The notes: generated from the letters alone by a model not told the origin. A stretch of 64,000 nucleotides of DNA from Pacificispira sp040217575 (GCA_040217575.1 JAVJPW010000001.1:1-64000); one strand, 5' to 3'; shown: positions 33,826 to 43,012, counted from the first letter of the stretch. Program-made: numbers and translations.

Positions 33826-34938
33826 TCAAGAGGAAGGCTTCTGTACCGGCGGCACCACGGACAGGCCGCCGCTGGAAACGAAAAGGATCATCTTCCAGCT
33901 AATGATCAGGGTCCCCACAGTCAACGCCGCAACGGTCGCGATTGCCAGGAAATCCGCCCAGTCATGGCCTGTCGCGTCGGCGAACAGCGTCAGTGCGACC
34001 GAAAGTGCGGACATTGGAAATACGGCCGACCACCAGGTCAGCCCGAACGGGCTTCTGACCATGGACCGCAGGTGCGGCACGATCACTGCAAGCATGAACA
34101 GGGACAGGCCCAGGAACATGATCGCAACACCGTCGACCCGGCCGTCCGTCAGAACGACGTAGGCGATAAAACAAAGTGCCGGGGGCGCCACCAGGATGAA
34201 CAGGTTCGGGCGTTGGCGCGCCGCCAGCGGTTCGTCGAACAGAAGGCGCTGAAAGACCAGTACGAACAGCACAATCCAGAAGAAAAGACCGACCGCAAAG
34301 ATCATCCAGCCGATGTCGGTATAACCCAACGGGGCACCGACGATTGGGATGATCAGGTTGCCGACAATCGGAATGAACCAGGCCGGCGTCACGTTTGCGA
34401 TCCTGTGTCGGCGCGCGACCCATTGTTTCAGGATTGCGATGGTCAGCGCCAGATTGGCCGTGCCGGCAACAAGCCAAACCGCGTTCGCGAAATCCGGCGC
34501 AGACGCGGTCAGGTGCGATGACAGGACCATGGCCGTCATTGTGCCCGCAGCCAGAATATTACGCTGTTCCGGGTCGGTGAAATCCAGGCGCGCGGTTTCC
34601 AGGTGACGCAGCCATTTGAAAGCGATCAGCAGCAGGACCGCGACAAAGAAGCCAAGCGCGATACCGAACAGGATTTTCGCAAACATGATGCCGGAGCCAT
34701 AGGCGACCGCAGCCTCCCGCCAGGCGGTCGCGAACCCGGCCAACCCCAAACAGGCGCCGAACAGACCGACCGGCATGCGGGCAATGACCGAAAGCGGGGC
34801 CCGGGACTGCGGCGGCGTTGCGGTCGGTTGCGCGGCCGCGGGCTTTGGCTTGGCGGCTTTCTTTGCCGCCTTCGCGCGTTTGGCCGCGGGCTTCTTCTTT
34901 GGGGCGGTCTTGGGCTGTGCGGCGTCGTCTTCCGCCAT
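33826..34938 (-). CDS. TehA/SLAC1-family transporter with basic N-terminal tail
   Basis: This 370-residue membrane protein of the tellurite-resistance/dicarboxylate (SLAC1-type) channel family has about ten helices. Landmarks are MPVGLFGACLGLAGFATAWREA, TPAWFIPIVGNL and NLFILVAPPALCFIAYV. Residues 1-55 are unusual: a Lys/Ala/Pro-rich tract (KKKPAAKRAKAAKKAAKP) like a histone H1 tail. The start has AAAAAGGACG upstream; longer frames toward 35178 are not supported. It lies 23 bp ahead of pyrE, so the two may be co-transcribed. The anion carried is unknown. Confidence 0.85.
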   Translation of the reverse strand: MAEDDAAQPKTAPKKKPAAKRAKAAKKAAKPKPAAAQPTATPPQSRAPLSVIARMPVGLFGACLGLAGFATAWREAAVAYGSGIMFAKILFGIALGFFVAVLLLIAFKWLRHLETARLDFTDPEQRNILAAGTMTAMVLSSHLTASAPDFANAVWLVAGTANLALTIAILKQWVARRHRIANVTPAWFIPIVGNLIIPIVGAPLGYTDIGWMIFAVGLFFWIVLFVLVFQRLLFDEPLAARQRPNLFILVAPPALCFIAYVVLTDGRVDGVAIMFLGLSLFMLAVIVPHLRSMVRSPFGLTWWSAVFPMSALSVALTLFADATGHDWADFLAIATVAALTVGTLIISWKMILFVSSGGLSVVPPVQKPSS

Positions 34939-35143
34939 GAAATCGCGTCCTTTTTGATTTTCCGCTGTCCGTTTTACCGTTTCGGGACGGTCTTTGGAAA
35001 GGTCTCCGGACCCAGCTTGCGGCGACTCGCCCGGTTTGTGAATTCGCAGCACGGCAAAAATTCTGCCGAACCGTTTCCTCTGCCTTGCGCATAGGCGGCC
35101 CGGGTCGGATAGTCCGGTCAGATTACACAGGGGACTCCTGATC
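34939..35143. other. Divergent intergenic region, TehA-like / ridA
   Basis: This 205-bp gap should hold promoters in both directions. The ridA ATG has GGGGACTCC upstream. I see no clear operator, RNA or terminator. Confidence 0.4.
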
Positions 35144-35629
35144 ATGAGTGTCGAAGAACGGTTGGCCGAACAGGGCATTGCCCTGCCTGATTTTTCGAAG
35201 GCCGGCTATTATGGCACCGGGTTCGGGCCGATGAAGCCGCACCATGTCGTCGGGCCGGTCCTGCATCTGTCCGGTCATGTGCCGATCCGCGACGGGGTGA
35301 TTGTCCATCCGGGGCGCTTGGGCGAAGGGGTTTCGACCGAACAGGGGTACGAGGCCGCGCGCCTGACGGGTCTGAACACGATTGCCGGCATGAAACATGC
35401 GCTGAGCGGTCTGGACCGGGTGCGGGGCATCATCAAATGCCTGTGTTTCGTCGCCTGCGCCCCGGACTTTCCCGACGTGCATAAGGTTTCGTCCGGCCTG
35501 TCGGACATGCTGGTGGATGCCTTCGGACAGGATATGGGCCTTGCCTGCCGGGCGACGATCGGCGTCCAGACATTAGCCGACAATATCTGTTTCGAAACCT
35601 GGATGGAGGTCGAAATCGACCCGTCCTGA
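35144..35629 (+). CDS. RidA family protein
   Basis: The 161-residue protein has the RidA/YjgF fold, with HVVGPVLHLSGHVPIRDGV, GLNTIAGMKHALSGLDRVRGIIKCLCFV and DMGLACRATIGVQTL. Archetypal RidA hydrolyses reactive enamine/imine intermediates. Many relatives, including larger ones such as this, lack a proven activity, and the catalytic Arg is present in CRATIGV. It starts the plus-strand pair with the MFS gene, which begins one base after its stop. Confidence 0.88.
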   Translation: MSVEERLAEQGIALPDFSKAGYYGTGFGPMKPHHVVGPVLHLSGHVPIRDGVIVHPGRLGEGVSTEQGYEAARLTGLNTIAGMKHALSGLDRVRGIIKCLCFVACAPDFPDVHKVSSGLSDMLVDAFGQDMGLACRATIGVQTLADNICFETWMEVEIDPS

Positions 35630-35630
35630 C

Positions 35631-36869
35631 ATGAGATTTGCCGCAACCACACCGCCGCACATGGCGACCCTTGTCTTTCTGACGATGCTGTCGACCATCA
35701 CGCTGAACATGTTCCTGCCGTCATTGTCCAACATGGCGGCCGAGTTCGACGTGCCTTATGCGCTGGTCGCCCTATCGGTCAGCGGGTATCTGGTGTCGAC
35801 AGCAGCGGTAATGCTGATCATGGGGCCGCTTTCGGACCGGCTGGGCCGGCGTCCGGTCCTGATCGGCGGTCTTGCGGTCTATGTCGCGGCGTCTTTTGTC
35901 TGTACGCTGGCGACCGATTTCTGGGTCTTCCTGGCATTCCGGGTTCTACAGGGCGCCATGGTCGCGGGCTGGACTCTGTCGCTGGCGGTGGTGCGCGATA
36001 CAGTTCCGGCAAACCAGGCCGCAAGCCGCATTGGGTACATTACCATGGCCATGGCGATCGGTCCGATGCTGGGGCCGACATTCGGCGGGTTTCTGGATGC
36101 GGCATTCGGCTGGCGGGCCAGTTTCGTCGCCTATACCGCGCTTGGCGTTACGGCGCTGATCATCGTTTGGCTGGATCTGGGGGAAACGAACAAGACCCCG
36201 TCCAAGACGTTCGGCGAACAGTTCCGCGCCTATCCGGAACTGATCCGGTCGCGTCGCTTCTGGGGCTTTGCGGTCTGTGCCGCCGGGTCGGTCGGCGCGT
36301 TCTATTCCTTCCTGGCGGGGGCGCCGCTGGTCGCCCAGCAAATGCTGGGTGTCGCGGCGGCGGAACTGGGCATTTATATCGGGATTATCACCGCCGGGTT
36401 CACGTTCGGCAGCTTCCTGTCCGGCCGGTTTGCCGCGCGCACCGAACTGACGACCATGGTTTTGTCCGGCAGGCTGGTTGCTTGCGGGGGGCTGGCGTTG
36501 GGCCTCATTTGTATCATGTTCGGCATTGTGAATGTGGTGACCGTCTTTGGTGCCGCTATTTGCGTGGGGATCGGCAACGGCCTCACCATGCCCAGCTGCA
36601 ATGCCGGTATCATGTCCGTCCGCCCGCGCCTGGCGGGAAGTGCGGCCGGCGCTTCGGGGGCGTTGGCGCTTGGCATCGGGTCCCTGCTGACGGCATTGAC
36701 GGGCATAGCTGTCGGCGATGGACAAAGTGCGATCCCGTTGTTGGTGGTCATGCTTGCGTCATCATTCGTAGGGCTTCTGGGTGTTCTGGTCGTTATGCGG
36801 ATCGACCGCCGCGAAGGGGCCTTTCCGGCCCGCACGGACCCGACCGCGCCGACGGCGCCCGAACAGTAA
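35631..36869 (+). CDS. MFS exporter (Bcr/CflA drug-resistance type)
   Basis: This 412-residue protein has twelve expected membrane helices. MGPLSDRLGRRPVLIGG (motif A) and FRVLQGAMVAGWTLSLAVVRDTVP (motif C region) place it in the Bcr/CflA group of the major facilitator superfamily. It probably exports a small toxic compound or drug by proton antiport. It follows ridA almost directly and converges on the GFA gene with 13 bp between the stops. Confidence 0.9.
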   Translation: MRFAATTPPHMATLVFLTMLSTITLNMFLPSLSNMAAEFDVPYALVALSVSGYLVSTAAVMLIMGPLSDRLGRRPVLIGGLAVYVAASFVCTLATDFWVFLAFRVLQGAMVAGWTLSLAVVRDTVPANQAASRIGYITMAMAIGPMLGPTFGGFLDAAFGWRASFVAYTALGVTALIIVWLDLGETNKTPSKTFGEQFRAYPELIRSRRFWGFAVCAAGSVGAFYSFLAGAPLVAQQMLGVAAAELGIYIGIITAGFTFGSFLSGRFAARTELTTMVLSGRLVACGGLALGLICIMFGIVNVVTVFGAAICVGIGNGLTMPSCNAGIMSVRPRLAGSAAGASGALALGIGSLLTALTGIAVGDGQSAIPLLVVMLASSFVGLLGVLVVMRIDRREGAFPARTDPTAPTAPEQ

Positions 36870-36882
36870 CGCGCCTTACGGT

Positions 36883-37362
36883 TCAGCGTTCCAGGTTCAG
36901 ACGCTTGTGCCAGTCGGCCAGCGATTCGTCGGGATATTCGCCAAAGACTTTGTCATTCGGACCGGCCTCGATCCGGCACCAGGGCGCTTTGTAGTCCGTC
37001 ATCAGATGGACCAGTTCCGGCGGGTCCGGCAGTTCCGTGTCGATGGCGGACGCGAACGGATGCACCAGATCGGGCCACCGGGAATCCCAGCACCAAAGCG
37101 AACTGCCGCATTTCGAACAGAAGTGCCGTTTCAGCGGACTTATCCCGTCCGGGCTTCGGTCATCCTTCGCCTGATATATGGAAAGATGTGCATCGCCATC
37201 GACCTTCAGGGTCGCGAATTCGCCGCCCAGATTGACCGCATACCCGCCGCCGCCCTGTGTCTTCCGGCAGATCGTGCAATAACACCGGTTGTAGGGATAG
37301 GGATGTGCGCTTTCCAGCGAAAACCGGACGGACCCGCAGTGACAGCTGCCCTCCAGATTCAT
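36883..37362 (-). CDS. GFA (glutathione-dependent formaldehyde-activating) family protein
   Basis: The 159-residue zinc protein has the cysteine pattern of the GFA/CENP-V fold: CHCGSVRF near the start, CYCTICRKTQGG at about 28-39, and FCSKCGSSLWCWDS at about 80-95. Family members are annotated as formaldehyde-activating but few have proven activity. It is the last gene of the asnB operon and overlaps the cupin gene by four bases. Confidence 0.9.
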   Translation of the reverse strand: MNLEGSCHCGSVRFSLESAHPYPYNRCYCTICRKTQGGGGYAVNLGGEFATLKVDGDAHLSIYQAKDDRSPDGISPLKRHFCSKCGSSLWCWDSRWPDLVHPFASAIDTELPDPPELVHLMTDYKAPWCRIEAGPNDKVFGEYPDESLADWHKRLNLER

Positions 37363-37715
37363 TCTGTCGCCCCTGCTTCCCGGCCGACGGGATGGTAGTC
37401 ATAGGCCCCTACGCCCTGAACCACGATCAGTTTCGCAGTATCGCTTCCCACATTGCGGACTTCGTGCGCGACCATCGGGTCCATCGCACAGCTGTCGCCG
37501 GGGCGCAGGCTGTGCAGATCGCGCGGCGCGCGGGATTCCACCTCCACCCGTCCGGCAAGGCAGAAGAACCGGTCCGTTACCTTGGAATGCCAGTGCCAGG
37601 GCACTTTTTCCCCGGCATTCAGGGTCATGTGAAGAACACGCAGGTCTGGCGTCTCTTCCACGATTTCGACCCGTTCTATGCTGAACTGGTCTTTCCAGGG
37701 TTGGGTATCCGTCAT
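37359..37715 (-). CDS. Small cupin-domain protein
   Basis: The 118-residue single-cupin protein contains GEKVPWHWHSKVTDRFFCLAG, with the His-x-His metal ligands, and GDSCAMDPMVAHEVRNVG as the second motif. Small cupins bind a metal and act as isomerases, dioxygenases or sensors; the reaction is unknown here. It lies 24 bp after the SDR gene and is translationally coupled to the GFA gene. Confidence 0.88.
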   Translation of the reverse strand: MTDTQPWKDQFSIERVEIVEETPDLRVLHMTLNAGEKVPWHWHSKVTDRFFCLAGRVEVESRAPRDLHSLRPGDSCAMDPMVAHEVRNVGSDTAKLIVVQGVGAYDYHPVGREAGATE

Positions 37716-37739
37716 GCCTGTTCCCCGTCTTTGGTCCGG

Positions 37740-38516
37740 CTAGCGCATGTATTGCGTATCGCCATCCACGCTGAGCGCCTGTCCGGACAATGTACCACAG
37801 GCGTCGGACGCCAGGAACACGGCCATGGATACGATGTCTTCAGGCGGGATCAGCGTGTTCATGGATGCAAGGCCTGTATAGGTTGCCTTCATTTCCTCGA
37901 ACGAAACACCGACGGCGTCGGCCTTGGCGGCGATCACCCGGTCGATCCGATCCCCGGCGACTGCGCCCGGCAGGATCGCGTTTACCCGAATGCCGAATGG
38001 GCCAAGCTCTGACGCAAGGGACTTCGTGAAACCGACCACACCCCATTTGGATGCGGAATAGGGGGTGCGCATCGGAAAGGCGAATTTTCCCGCGGCGGAA
38101 GAAAGATTGATGATGGATCCTGCCTTCTGCCGTTTCAGGATCGGCACCGCCCGGCGCGTCAGCAGGAAATGCCCGAAGATATTGACCGCCAGTGTCTTTG
38201 CGAAGTGGTCCGGGTCCAGATCTTCGACCGGTCCCGTCGGTCCCGCGATTCCCGCATTGTTGATTACGACGTCCAGTCCGCCCAGGTAGTCCATGCCGGC
38301 ATCGAAGAACGCATCGACCGATGCCTGTTTGGAAGCATCGGCGACCATGGCGCCGATGTCTTCGCGCGATGCTTTCAGGTCCGCTATCGACGCCTCGTCA
38401 ATGTCGCAGGTAAAGACCTTCGCCCCCCGGTCGGCCATTGTTTCCGCCATTAGCCGGCCGATTCCGCCTCCACCGGCCGAAATCAGAATGCGTTTTCCCG
38501 TCAGATCCTGTGTCAT
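37740..38516 (-). CDS. SDR-family oxidoreductase
   Basis: This 258-residue short-chain dehydrogenase/reductase has an NAD(P)-binding motif GGGGIGRLM near the start, NNAGIAGPTG, the Ser of INLSSAAGKF, and the YSASKWG catalytic Tyr and Lys. The cofactor choice probably favours NAD, since CDIDEA has an Asp after the second strand. The substrate is unknown. It starts three bases after the glycosyltransferase stop, so it may act on a sugar or on a product of the same operon. Confidence 0.92.
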   Translation of the reverse strand: MTQDLTGKRILISAGGGGIGRLMAETMADRGAKVFTCDIDEASIADLKASREDIGAMVADASKQASVDAFFDAGMDYLGGLDVVINNAGIAGPTGPVEDLDPDHFAKTLAVNIFGHFLLTRRAVPILKRQKAGSIINLSSAAGKFAFPMRTPYSASKWGVVGFTKSLASELGPFGIRVNAILPGAVAGDRIDRVIAAKADAVGVSFEEMKATYTGLASMNTLIPPEDIVSMAVFLASDACGTLSGQALSVDGDTQYMR

Positions 38517-38519
38517 CCT

Positions 38520-39668
38520 CTATCCCTTCACACTGGTCAGCATTTCATCATAAAGCGCCATCGTCTGTGCGACGACAATTTCCTGGGCAAAGGACCGTTC
38601 CACCAGCGCCCTGGCGCCGGTGCCCAGCGTCCGGCGCAGGTCCGCGTCTGTTGCCAGACGTTCCAGCGCGTCCGCCAGCGGTTCGACCGACCTTGCCGGA
38701 ACACGAATGCCGCTTTCGCCATCGACGCATATCTCGCGGCAACCCGGCACGTCGGTCGCAACGACGGGGCGCCCGCAGGCCGCCCCTTCCAGCAGCGACT
38801 TCGGCAACCCTTCCCGATAGGACGGCAGAACCGCGATATGCGCATCGGCATAAATACCCGCCACGTCGTTCGATGGGCCTGCCACGTCAACGATGCCGTC
38901 CTGCTGCCAGGACGCCAAAGTCGCGGCCGGTATGCTGGCGGGGTTCGCGTCCGTGGGGCCGACCAGACGCACGGTCAGACCGACGCCGCGTTCATTCAGA
39001 ATTCGGGTGGCATCGACCAGTTCCCCGATTCCCTTGTCCCACAGCATCCGGCTGACGCAGGCGGCGACCGGTGTGCCGGGCGGTTCGGGTGACTGGGTGA
39101 AGCGGTCTGTGTCCACGCCGGACCCGCGGATGATGCGAATACGGTCACGTGCTACGCCAATACGGTCCGCGAACAAAGCGGCGTCGTCCCCGTTCTGTAC
39201 AATCAGCGTCGAGTTGGGGCGATTGTTCAAATACCGGAACGCACGTTCTATAAAGCTCCGGATGATTGCGGTCATTGCCCCGCGCGATATGAACAGGAAT
39301 CCCAGGCCGGCCATTGCATTGACGACACAGGGTACGCGCTGCCGGGCGGCGATGATGCCGCCATATAACACCGGCTTCATCGCCACGTGATGCACCAGGT
39401 CCGGCCGTACATCCCGATACAAGGTTGCAATCGCGCGCAGGGTTCCAATGTCCCGGATCGGGTTCAGGCCGGATCGGTCGAAAGGAATGTCGTAGGCGCG
39501 GAAGCCTTCGGCCGCGATCCGGTCGCGATGTTCGGAATAGCGGCAGGCAACGATGACCGACGCACCGGCATCCCGGGCCGCCCGCGCGAAGGGAAGCCGG
39601 TGGGACCAGAAATACCAGTCTTCCGTCACCAGATAGACGATGGTCTTTCCTGACAGCGCCACTGTCAC
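38520..39668 (-). CDS. Glycosyltransferase family 4 protein
   Basis: The 382-residue GT-B glycosyltransferase has an N-terminal domain like PglA/WbpY-type enzymes (VYLVTEDWYFWSHRLPFAR, HHVAMKPVLYGGIIAA). The C-terminal domain has the GT4 motif PSYREGLPKSLLEGAACGRPVVATDVPGCRE, with the EX7E-type acidic pair. I chose a GTG start at 39668, which overlaps the asnB stop as GTGA and yields MTVALSGKTIVYLV; a longer frame runs back into asnB and is not used. It likely builds a surface polysaccharide or glycan. Confidence 0.9.
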   Translation of the reverse strand: MTVALSGKTIVYLVTEDWYFWSHRLPFARAARDAGASVIVACRYSEHRDRIAAEGFRAYDIPFDRSGLNPIRDIGTLRAIATLYRDVRPDLVHHVAMKPVLYGGIIAARQRVPCVVNAMAGLGFLFISRGAMTAIIRSFIERAFRYLNNRPNSTLIVQNGDDAALFADRIGVARDRIRIIRGSGVDTDRFTQSPEPPGTPVAACVSRMLWDKGIGELVDATRILNERGVGLTVRLVGPTDANPASIPAATLASWQQDGIVDVAGPSNDVAGIYADAHIAVLPSYREGLPKSLLEGAACGRPVVATDVPGCREICVDGESGIRVPARSVEPLADALERLATDADLRRTLGTGARALVERSFAQEIVVAQTMALYDEMLTSVKG

Positions 39669-41575
39669 GGCGACCCGACCCAACGTTCGGCCCAGGCTTC
39701 CAGCATGCACATGCTCCAAAGCGCCTCCGCCCGGGCGCCGCGCCCCTTCAGATGATCGGACCAGGCGCGGCGTACCGGTTCGGGGTCGACCCAGCCGCGC
39801 GCGGCAAGCCGACTTTCCGACAGCAGGGTTTCCGCCCAGTCCCGCAACGGTCCGCGCAGCCAATCGTCCAGGGGAACCGCAAACCCGGATTTCGGCCGGT
39901 CGACCAGGTCGCGCGGGACATGACGGTACAGAACCTGGCGCAATGGCCATTTCTGGATGCCGCCGCGAATCTTTGCTTCCGTAGGAAGGGTCCAGGCGAA
40001 CTCCACCACGCGATGGTCCAACAGCGGCACCCGCGCTTCCAGGCTGACCGCCATGCTGGCGCGGTCCACCTTGGTCAGGATGTCGTTTGGCAGATAGTCC
40101 ATCGTGTCGCGATAGGCCGCATAGGACGCGGCATCCCCCGTGTCGGGCGCTTCCACCGCTGCTGCGGGGTGGCATCCGGTCAAGTCCTCGCCCCAATGGG
40201 TGACCAGCGTGTCGTACCGTGCAGCCAGTGTGTCCGCGGCCAGAAGCCGTGCCGCTTTTTCAGCCTTCGTTCCCGCCATGCGCGGGCGCCGTCCTTCGGG
40301 AACCAGATTGGCAAGCCCGTCCCAGAAGACCGGGCCGGGGGCGGCGATAGCGCCCGCAACCAGTTTTCGGATGCCGCCCGGCAACCGGTCCAGGCCCCCC
40401 AGTCCATCCATCAACGCCTTGTGCCGGTTATAGCCGAAGAAGACTTCGTCCCCGCCGTCGCCGCTCAACGCCACGGTGACTTCCCCCCGCGCCAGACGGC
40501 TGACCAGATAGGTCGGCAGGGCCGATGAATCGGCGAACGGTTCGTCATACCAATCCGGCAGATTGGGGATCAGGTCGCGCGCATCGTCGGGCGACAGCGT
40601 TAGTTCCGAATGGTCGGTGCCCAGGTGCGCGGCGACGGCGCGGGCATGGTCCGCTTCGTTATAACCCGACCGGTCGAACCCGATGGTGAAGGTTTTGACC
40701 GGCCTGTCCGACGCCTTTTGCATCAGGGCCACGACGGTCGATGAATCAATGCCGCCTGATAGAAGCGCGCCCAGCGGCACGTCGGCGACCATGCGCGACG
40801 TCACGGCGTCGGATATCACGCGTTCCGCCGCGTCGATAATTTCGTTATCATTCAGGTCGCACTTTGGCTGACGCACGGCATCGTCCAGTGACCAGAACGC
40901 GCCCTTGCGGACAGACCCGTCCCAGTCGATCACCGCGAAGGTACCGGGGCGAAGGCTTTCCAGCCCACGATAGATGCAGGACGGCGCAGGAACCTTGTTC
41001 CCCTTTAGATACTGGCCTAGTGCGGGCATGTCGATTTCCGCCCGGAAGGACGGGTGCGCGCGGATCGCCTTCAACTCCGACGCCCAGAAGGCATGTCCGT
41101 CGCGGACCCCGAAATAGACCGGTTTGATGCCCAACCGGTCCCGGATCAGCCACAGCTTTCGTTCCTGGCGGTCCCACAGCGCGATCGCGAACATGCCGAC
41201 CAGCCGTGGCAGGGTGGCTTCCACGCCGTCGCGGGCGAAAAGCTCCAGCATCACTTCACTGTCCGATGTTCCGCGGAAGGAATGCCCGTCTGCGGCCAGA
41301 TCCTTTGAAAGGTCCCGGTAGTTATAGATTTCGCCGTTGTAGGTCATGATGAAGCGGCCGTCGGCCGAATGCATCGGCTGATGTCCGGCGGGCGACAGGT
41401 CGATAATGGCAAGCCGCCGGAACGACATGGCAATACCCGCCTCCGCATCGGTCCAGACATCCCCCATATCGGGTCCGCGATGGACCAACGCGTCACCCAT
41501 CCTGCGGGCCAGGTCCGCCAGGGCCGCGTTTTCCGACTGCCGCTTCAGGTCTATGAATCCGGTGATCCCGCACAT
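39665..41575 (-). CDS. asnB: Glutamine-hydrolysing asparagine synthetase family protein
   Basis: This 636-residue enzyme has the N-terminal glutaminase nucleophile Cys2 (MCGITGF), GPDMGDVW and YNGEIYNYRDL, and a C-terminal ATP-pyrophosphatase domain with ALLSGGIDSSTVVAL and SGDGGDEVFFGYNRH. AsnB makes asparagine. When paired with glycosyltransferases, as here, homologues often amidate sugar carboxylates (WbpS-type), so the true acceptor may be a polysaccharide intermediate. It heads a five-gene operon and is divergent from the DUF1111 cytochrome gene. Confidence 0.9.
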   Translation of the reverse strand: MCGITGFIDLKRQSENAALADLARRMGDALVHRGPDMGDVWTDAEAGIAMSFRRLAIIDLSPAGHQPMHSADGRFIMTYNGEIYNYRDLSKDLAADGHSFRGTSDSEVMLELFARDGVEATLPRLVGMFAIALWDRQERKLWLIRDRLGIKPVYFGVRDGHAFWASELKAIRAHPSFRAEIDMPALGQYLKGNKVPAPSCIYRGLESLRPGTFAVIDWDGSVRKGAFWSLDDAVRQPKCDLNDNEIIDAAERVISDAVTSRMVADVPLGALLSGGIDSSTVVALMQKASDRPVKTFTIGFDRSGYNEADHARAVAAHLGTDHSELTLSPDDARDLIPNLPDWYDEPFADSSALPTYLVSRLARGEVTVALSGDGGDEVFFGYNRHKALMDGLGGLDRLPGGIRKLVAGAIAAPGPVFWDGLANLVPEGRRPRMAGTKAEKAARLLAADTLAARYDTLVTHWGEDLTGCHPAAAVEAPDTGDAASYAAYRDTMDYLPNDILTKVDRASMAVSLEARVPLLDHRVVEFAWTLPTEAKIRGGIQKWPLRQVLYRHVPRDLVDRPKSGFAVPLDDWLRGPLRDWAETLLSESRLAARGWVDPEPVRRAWSDHLKGRGARAEALWSMCMLEAWAERWVGSP

Positions 41576-41748
41576 GGGCGCGGACGATACAGCGCTTCTG
41601 CGGCGTCGTCATCCGCCCCTTTTACCAGTCGCGAACTAATTGCCCGTCCGATCCGGGCAGCACGGTATCCGTTGACATCCCCGCCACGGGGGGCAATGCA
41701 TCCTGGTCATTCCTGAAAGCATGAACATGGACGGAGAACCCCGGGCCG
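41576..41748. other. Divergent intergenic region, asnB / DUF1111 cytochrome
   Basis: It contains TTGACA (41672-41677), which could be a -35 element toward the plus strand, though no good -10 follows. It also holds a tight inverted repeat CCCCG-CCA-CGGGG (41679-41691) just after it, and a stem TGCCCG/CGGGCA (41641-41659). An operator within a promoter is possible but unproven. Confidence 0.35.
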
Positions 41749-42936
41749 ATGCCGTTTCGATGGACGACATGGATCGTCGCTGCATTTCTGGTACTCGGGT
41801 GGGCGTCCGCGCATGCCCAGCCGGCGGACCCGCTGGCGCCGCCGGAATCGATTTCGGCGGATAGCCGTGTCGCCTATGAAGAAGGCCGTCTGATCTTCAA
41901 CGCTCATTGGCGGCCAAGCGGGACCGACGGGCCCGATGACTTTGAAGGGTTGGGACCGCTCTATAACCGGATTGCCTGTTCGTCCTGTCACAATGCAGGC
42001 GGACGCGGCGCGCCACCGGATGGTCCCGAACGGAATTTCCTGACGGCGTTGGTTCGGATCGGCGTTGTGGCGGATGATGGGACTGTCGCGCCCCATCCGG
42101 AGTTCGGGGTTCAGATTCAGGACCGCGCAGTGCCGGGCGTGGAACCGGAAGCGGATCTGTCCCTGACATGGGTTCCCGTCGATTTTGAAATGCCGGATGG
42201 AACCGTGGTTCAGCTTCGCAGGCCCGACCTGCGAATTGTGCCGGACCCGGGGGGAAATGCGCGCTGGTCGATACGAGTGGCTCCACCAGTGCGCGGCGTG
42301 GGTGCCCTGATGCACGCCGTCACCGCCAACCGGGGGGAGGGCCGTTTCGGGTGGAAGGCGACAGAACCGACCCTTGCGGCACAGAACGCATCCGCATTAT
42401 CGCAGGATATGGGCATCACCAGTGCCTATGAACCGGACCCTGTCTGCCCGTCTGGGCTGGATACGTGCGGCGGCGGAGACAATGAAGTCAGTGGCATCCG
42501 CCTGTTCCTTTTGTCCCATTTCCTGGAAAGGCTGCCGCCACCAGAACCGGTTTCCTATCCCGAACCGATGGGGCTGCGATTGTTCGCCGACACCGGTTGC
42601 GCGGACTGTCATATGTCCGCTTTGCCGACAGAGGACGGTATCGGCGACCTTGCGGCCTATACCGATCTGGCGCTTCACGACATGGGGCCGGGCCTGGATG
42701 ATGGCCTGCCGGAAGGGGAGGCTGCGTCCTTCGAATGGCGGACGCCGCCATTGTGGGGGCTGGGCTCATATCTGGCGGAAAATCCGGATGCGACCCTGCT
42801 GCATGACGGAAGGGCGCGCGGTCTGTTGGAGGCCATATTGTGGCACGACGGTGAGGCCCGCCAATCCCGCGATTCGTTCTTGATGCTGGCCCCGCAGGAA
42901 AGGCAGCGGCTGGTCGATTTCCTGATGCGGCTTTGA
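41749..42936 (+). CDS. Di-heme oxidoreductase/peroxidase-like c-type cytochrome (DUF1111)
   Basis: The 395-residue periplasmic protein has a signal peptide ending near SAHAQ. Two haem c sites are present: CSSCHNAGG (about 83) and CADCHMSALP (about 284). The region around DFEGLGPLYNRIACSSCH and the C-terminal ETPPLWGLG-like RTPPLWGLGSY, LHDGRA segment match the di-haem DUF1111 family (thiol-oxidoreductase or peroxidase-like). Partner and substrate are unknown. The neighbouring iron-uptake genes are 169 bp downstream and could share an iron/haem theme. Confidence 0.9.
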   Translation: MPFRWTTWIVAAFLVLGWASAHAQPADPLAPPESISADSRVAYEEGRLIFNAHWRPSGTDGPDDFEGLGPLYNRIACSSCHNAGGRGAPPDGPERNFLTALVRIGVVADDGTVAPHPEFGVQIQDRAVPGVEPEADLSLTWVPVDFEMPDGTVVQLRRPDLRIVPDPGGNARWSIRVAPPVRGVGALMHAVTANRGEGRFGWKATEPTLAAQNASALSQDMGITSAYEPDPVCPSGLDTCGGGDNEVSGIRLFLLSHFLERLPPPEPVSYPEPMGLRLFADTGCADCHMSALPTEDGIGDLAAYTDLALHDMGPGLDDGLPEGEAASFEWRTPPLWGLGSYLAENPDATLLHDGRARGLLEAILWHDGEARQSRDSFLMLAPQERQRLVDFLMRL

Positions 42937-42958
42937 GTGCCGGCACGGCCCTCAAATT

Positions 42959-42973
42959 TTAACTAAGAATTAC
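42959..42973 (+). promoter_or_regulatory. CtrA-like motif, weak
   Basis: TTAA, seven bases, then TTAC resembles the alphaproteobacterial CtrA site TTAA-N7-TTAA with one mismatch. It lies 133 bp before the iron binding-protein start. Such short motifs occur often by chance. Confidence 0.2.
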
Positions 42974-43012
42974 TTGCAATCCATCTGATGGCGCGTTAAG
43001 CCGCATGTTGGT

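Noticed and set aside
33826..35178. Longer form of the TehA-like protein
   Set aside because: The added 80 residues have no recognisable features and overlap the ridA 5' end. The ribosome site favours 34938.
38520..40196. Longer form of the glycosyltransferase reaching into asnB
   Set aside because: The extra 176 residues lie out of frame inside asnB and have no glycosyltransferase features. The GTGA overlap gives a natural start.
42937..42946. GTGCCGGCAC palindrome after the di-heme gene as a terminator
   Set aside because: It is self-complementary but leaves no loop, and no T tract follows directly.
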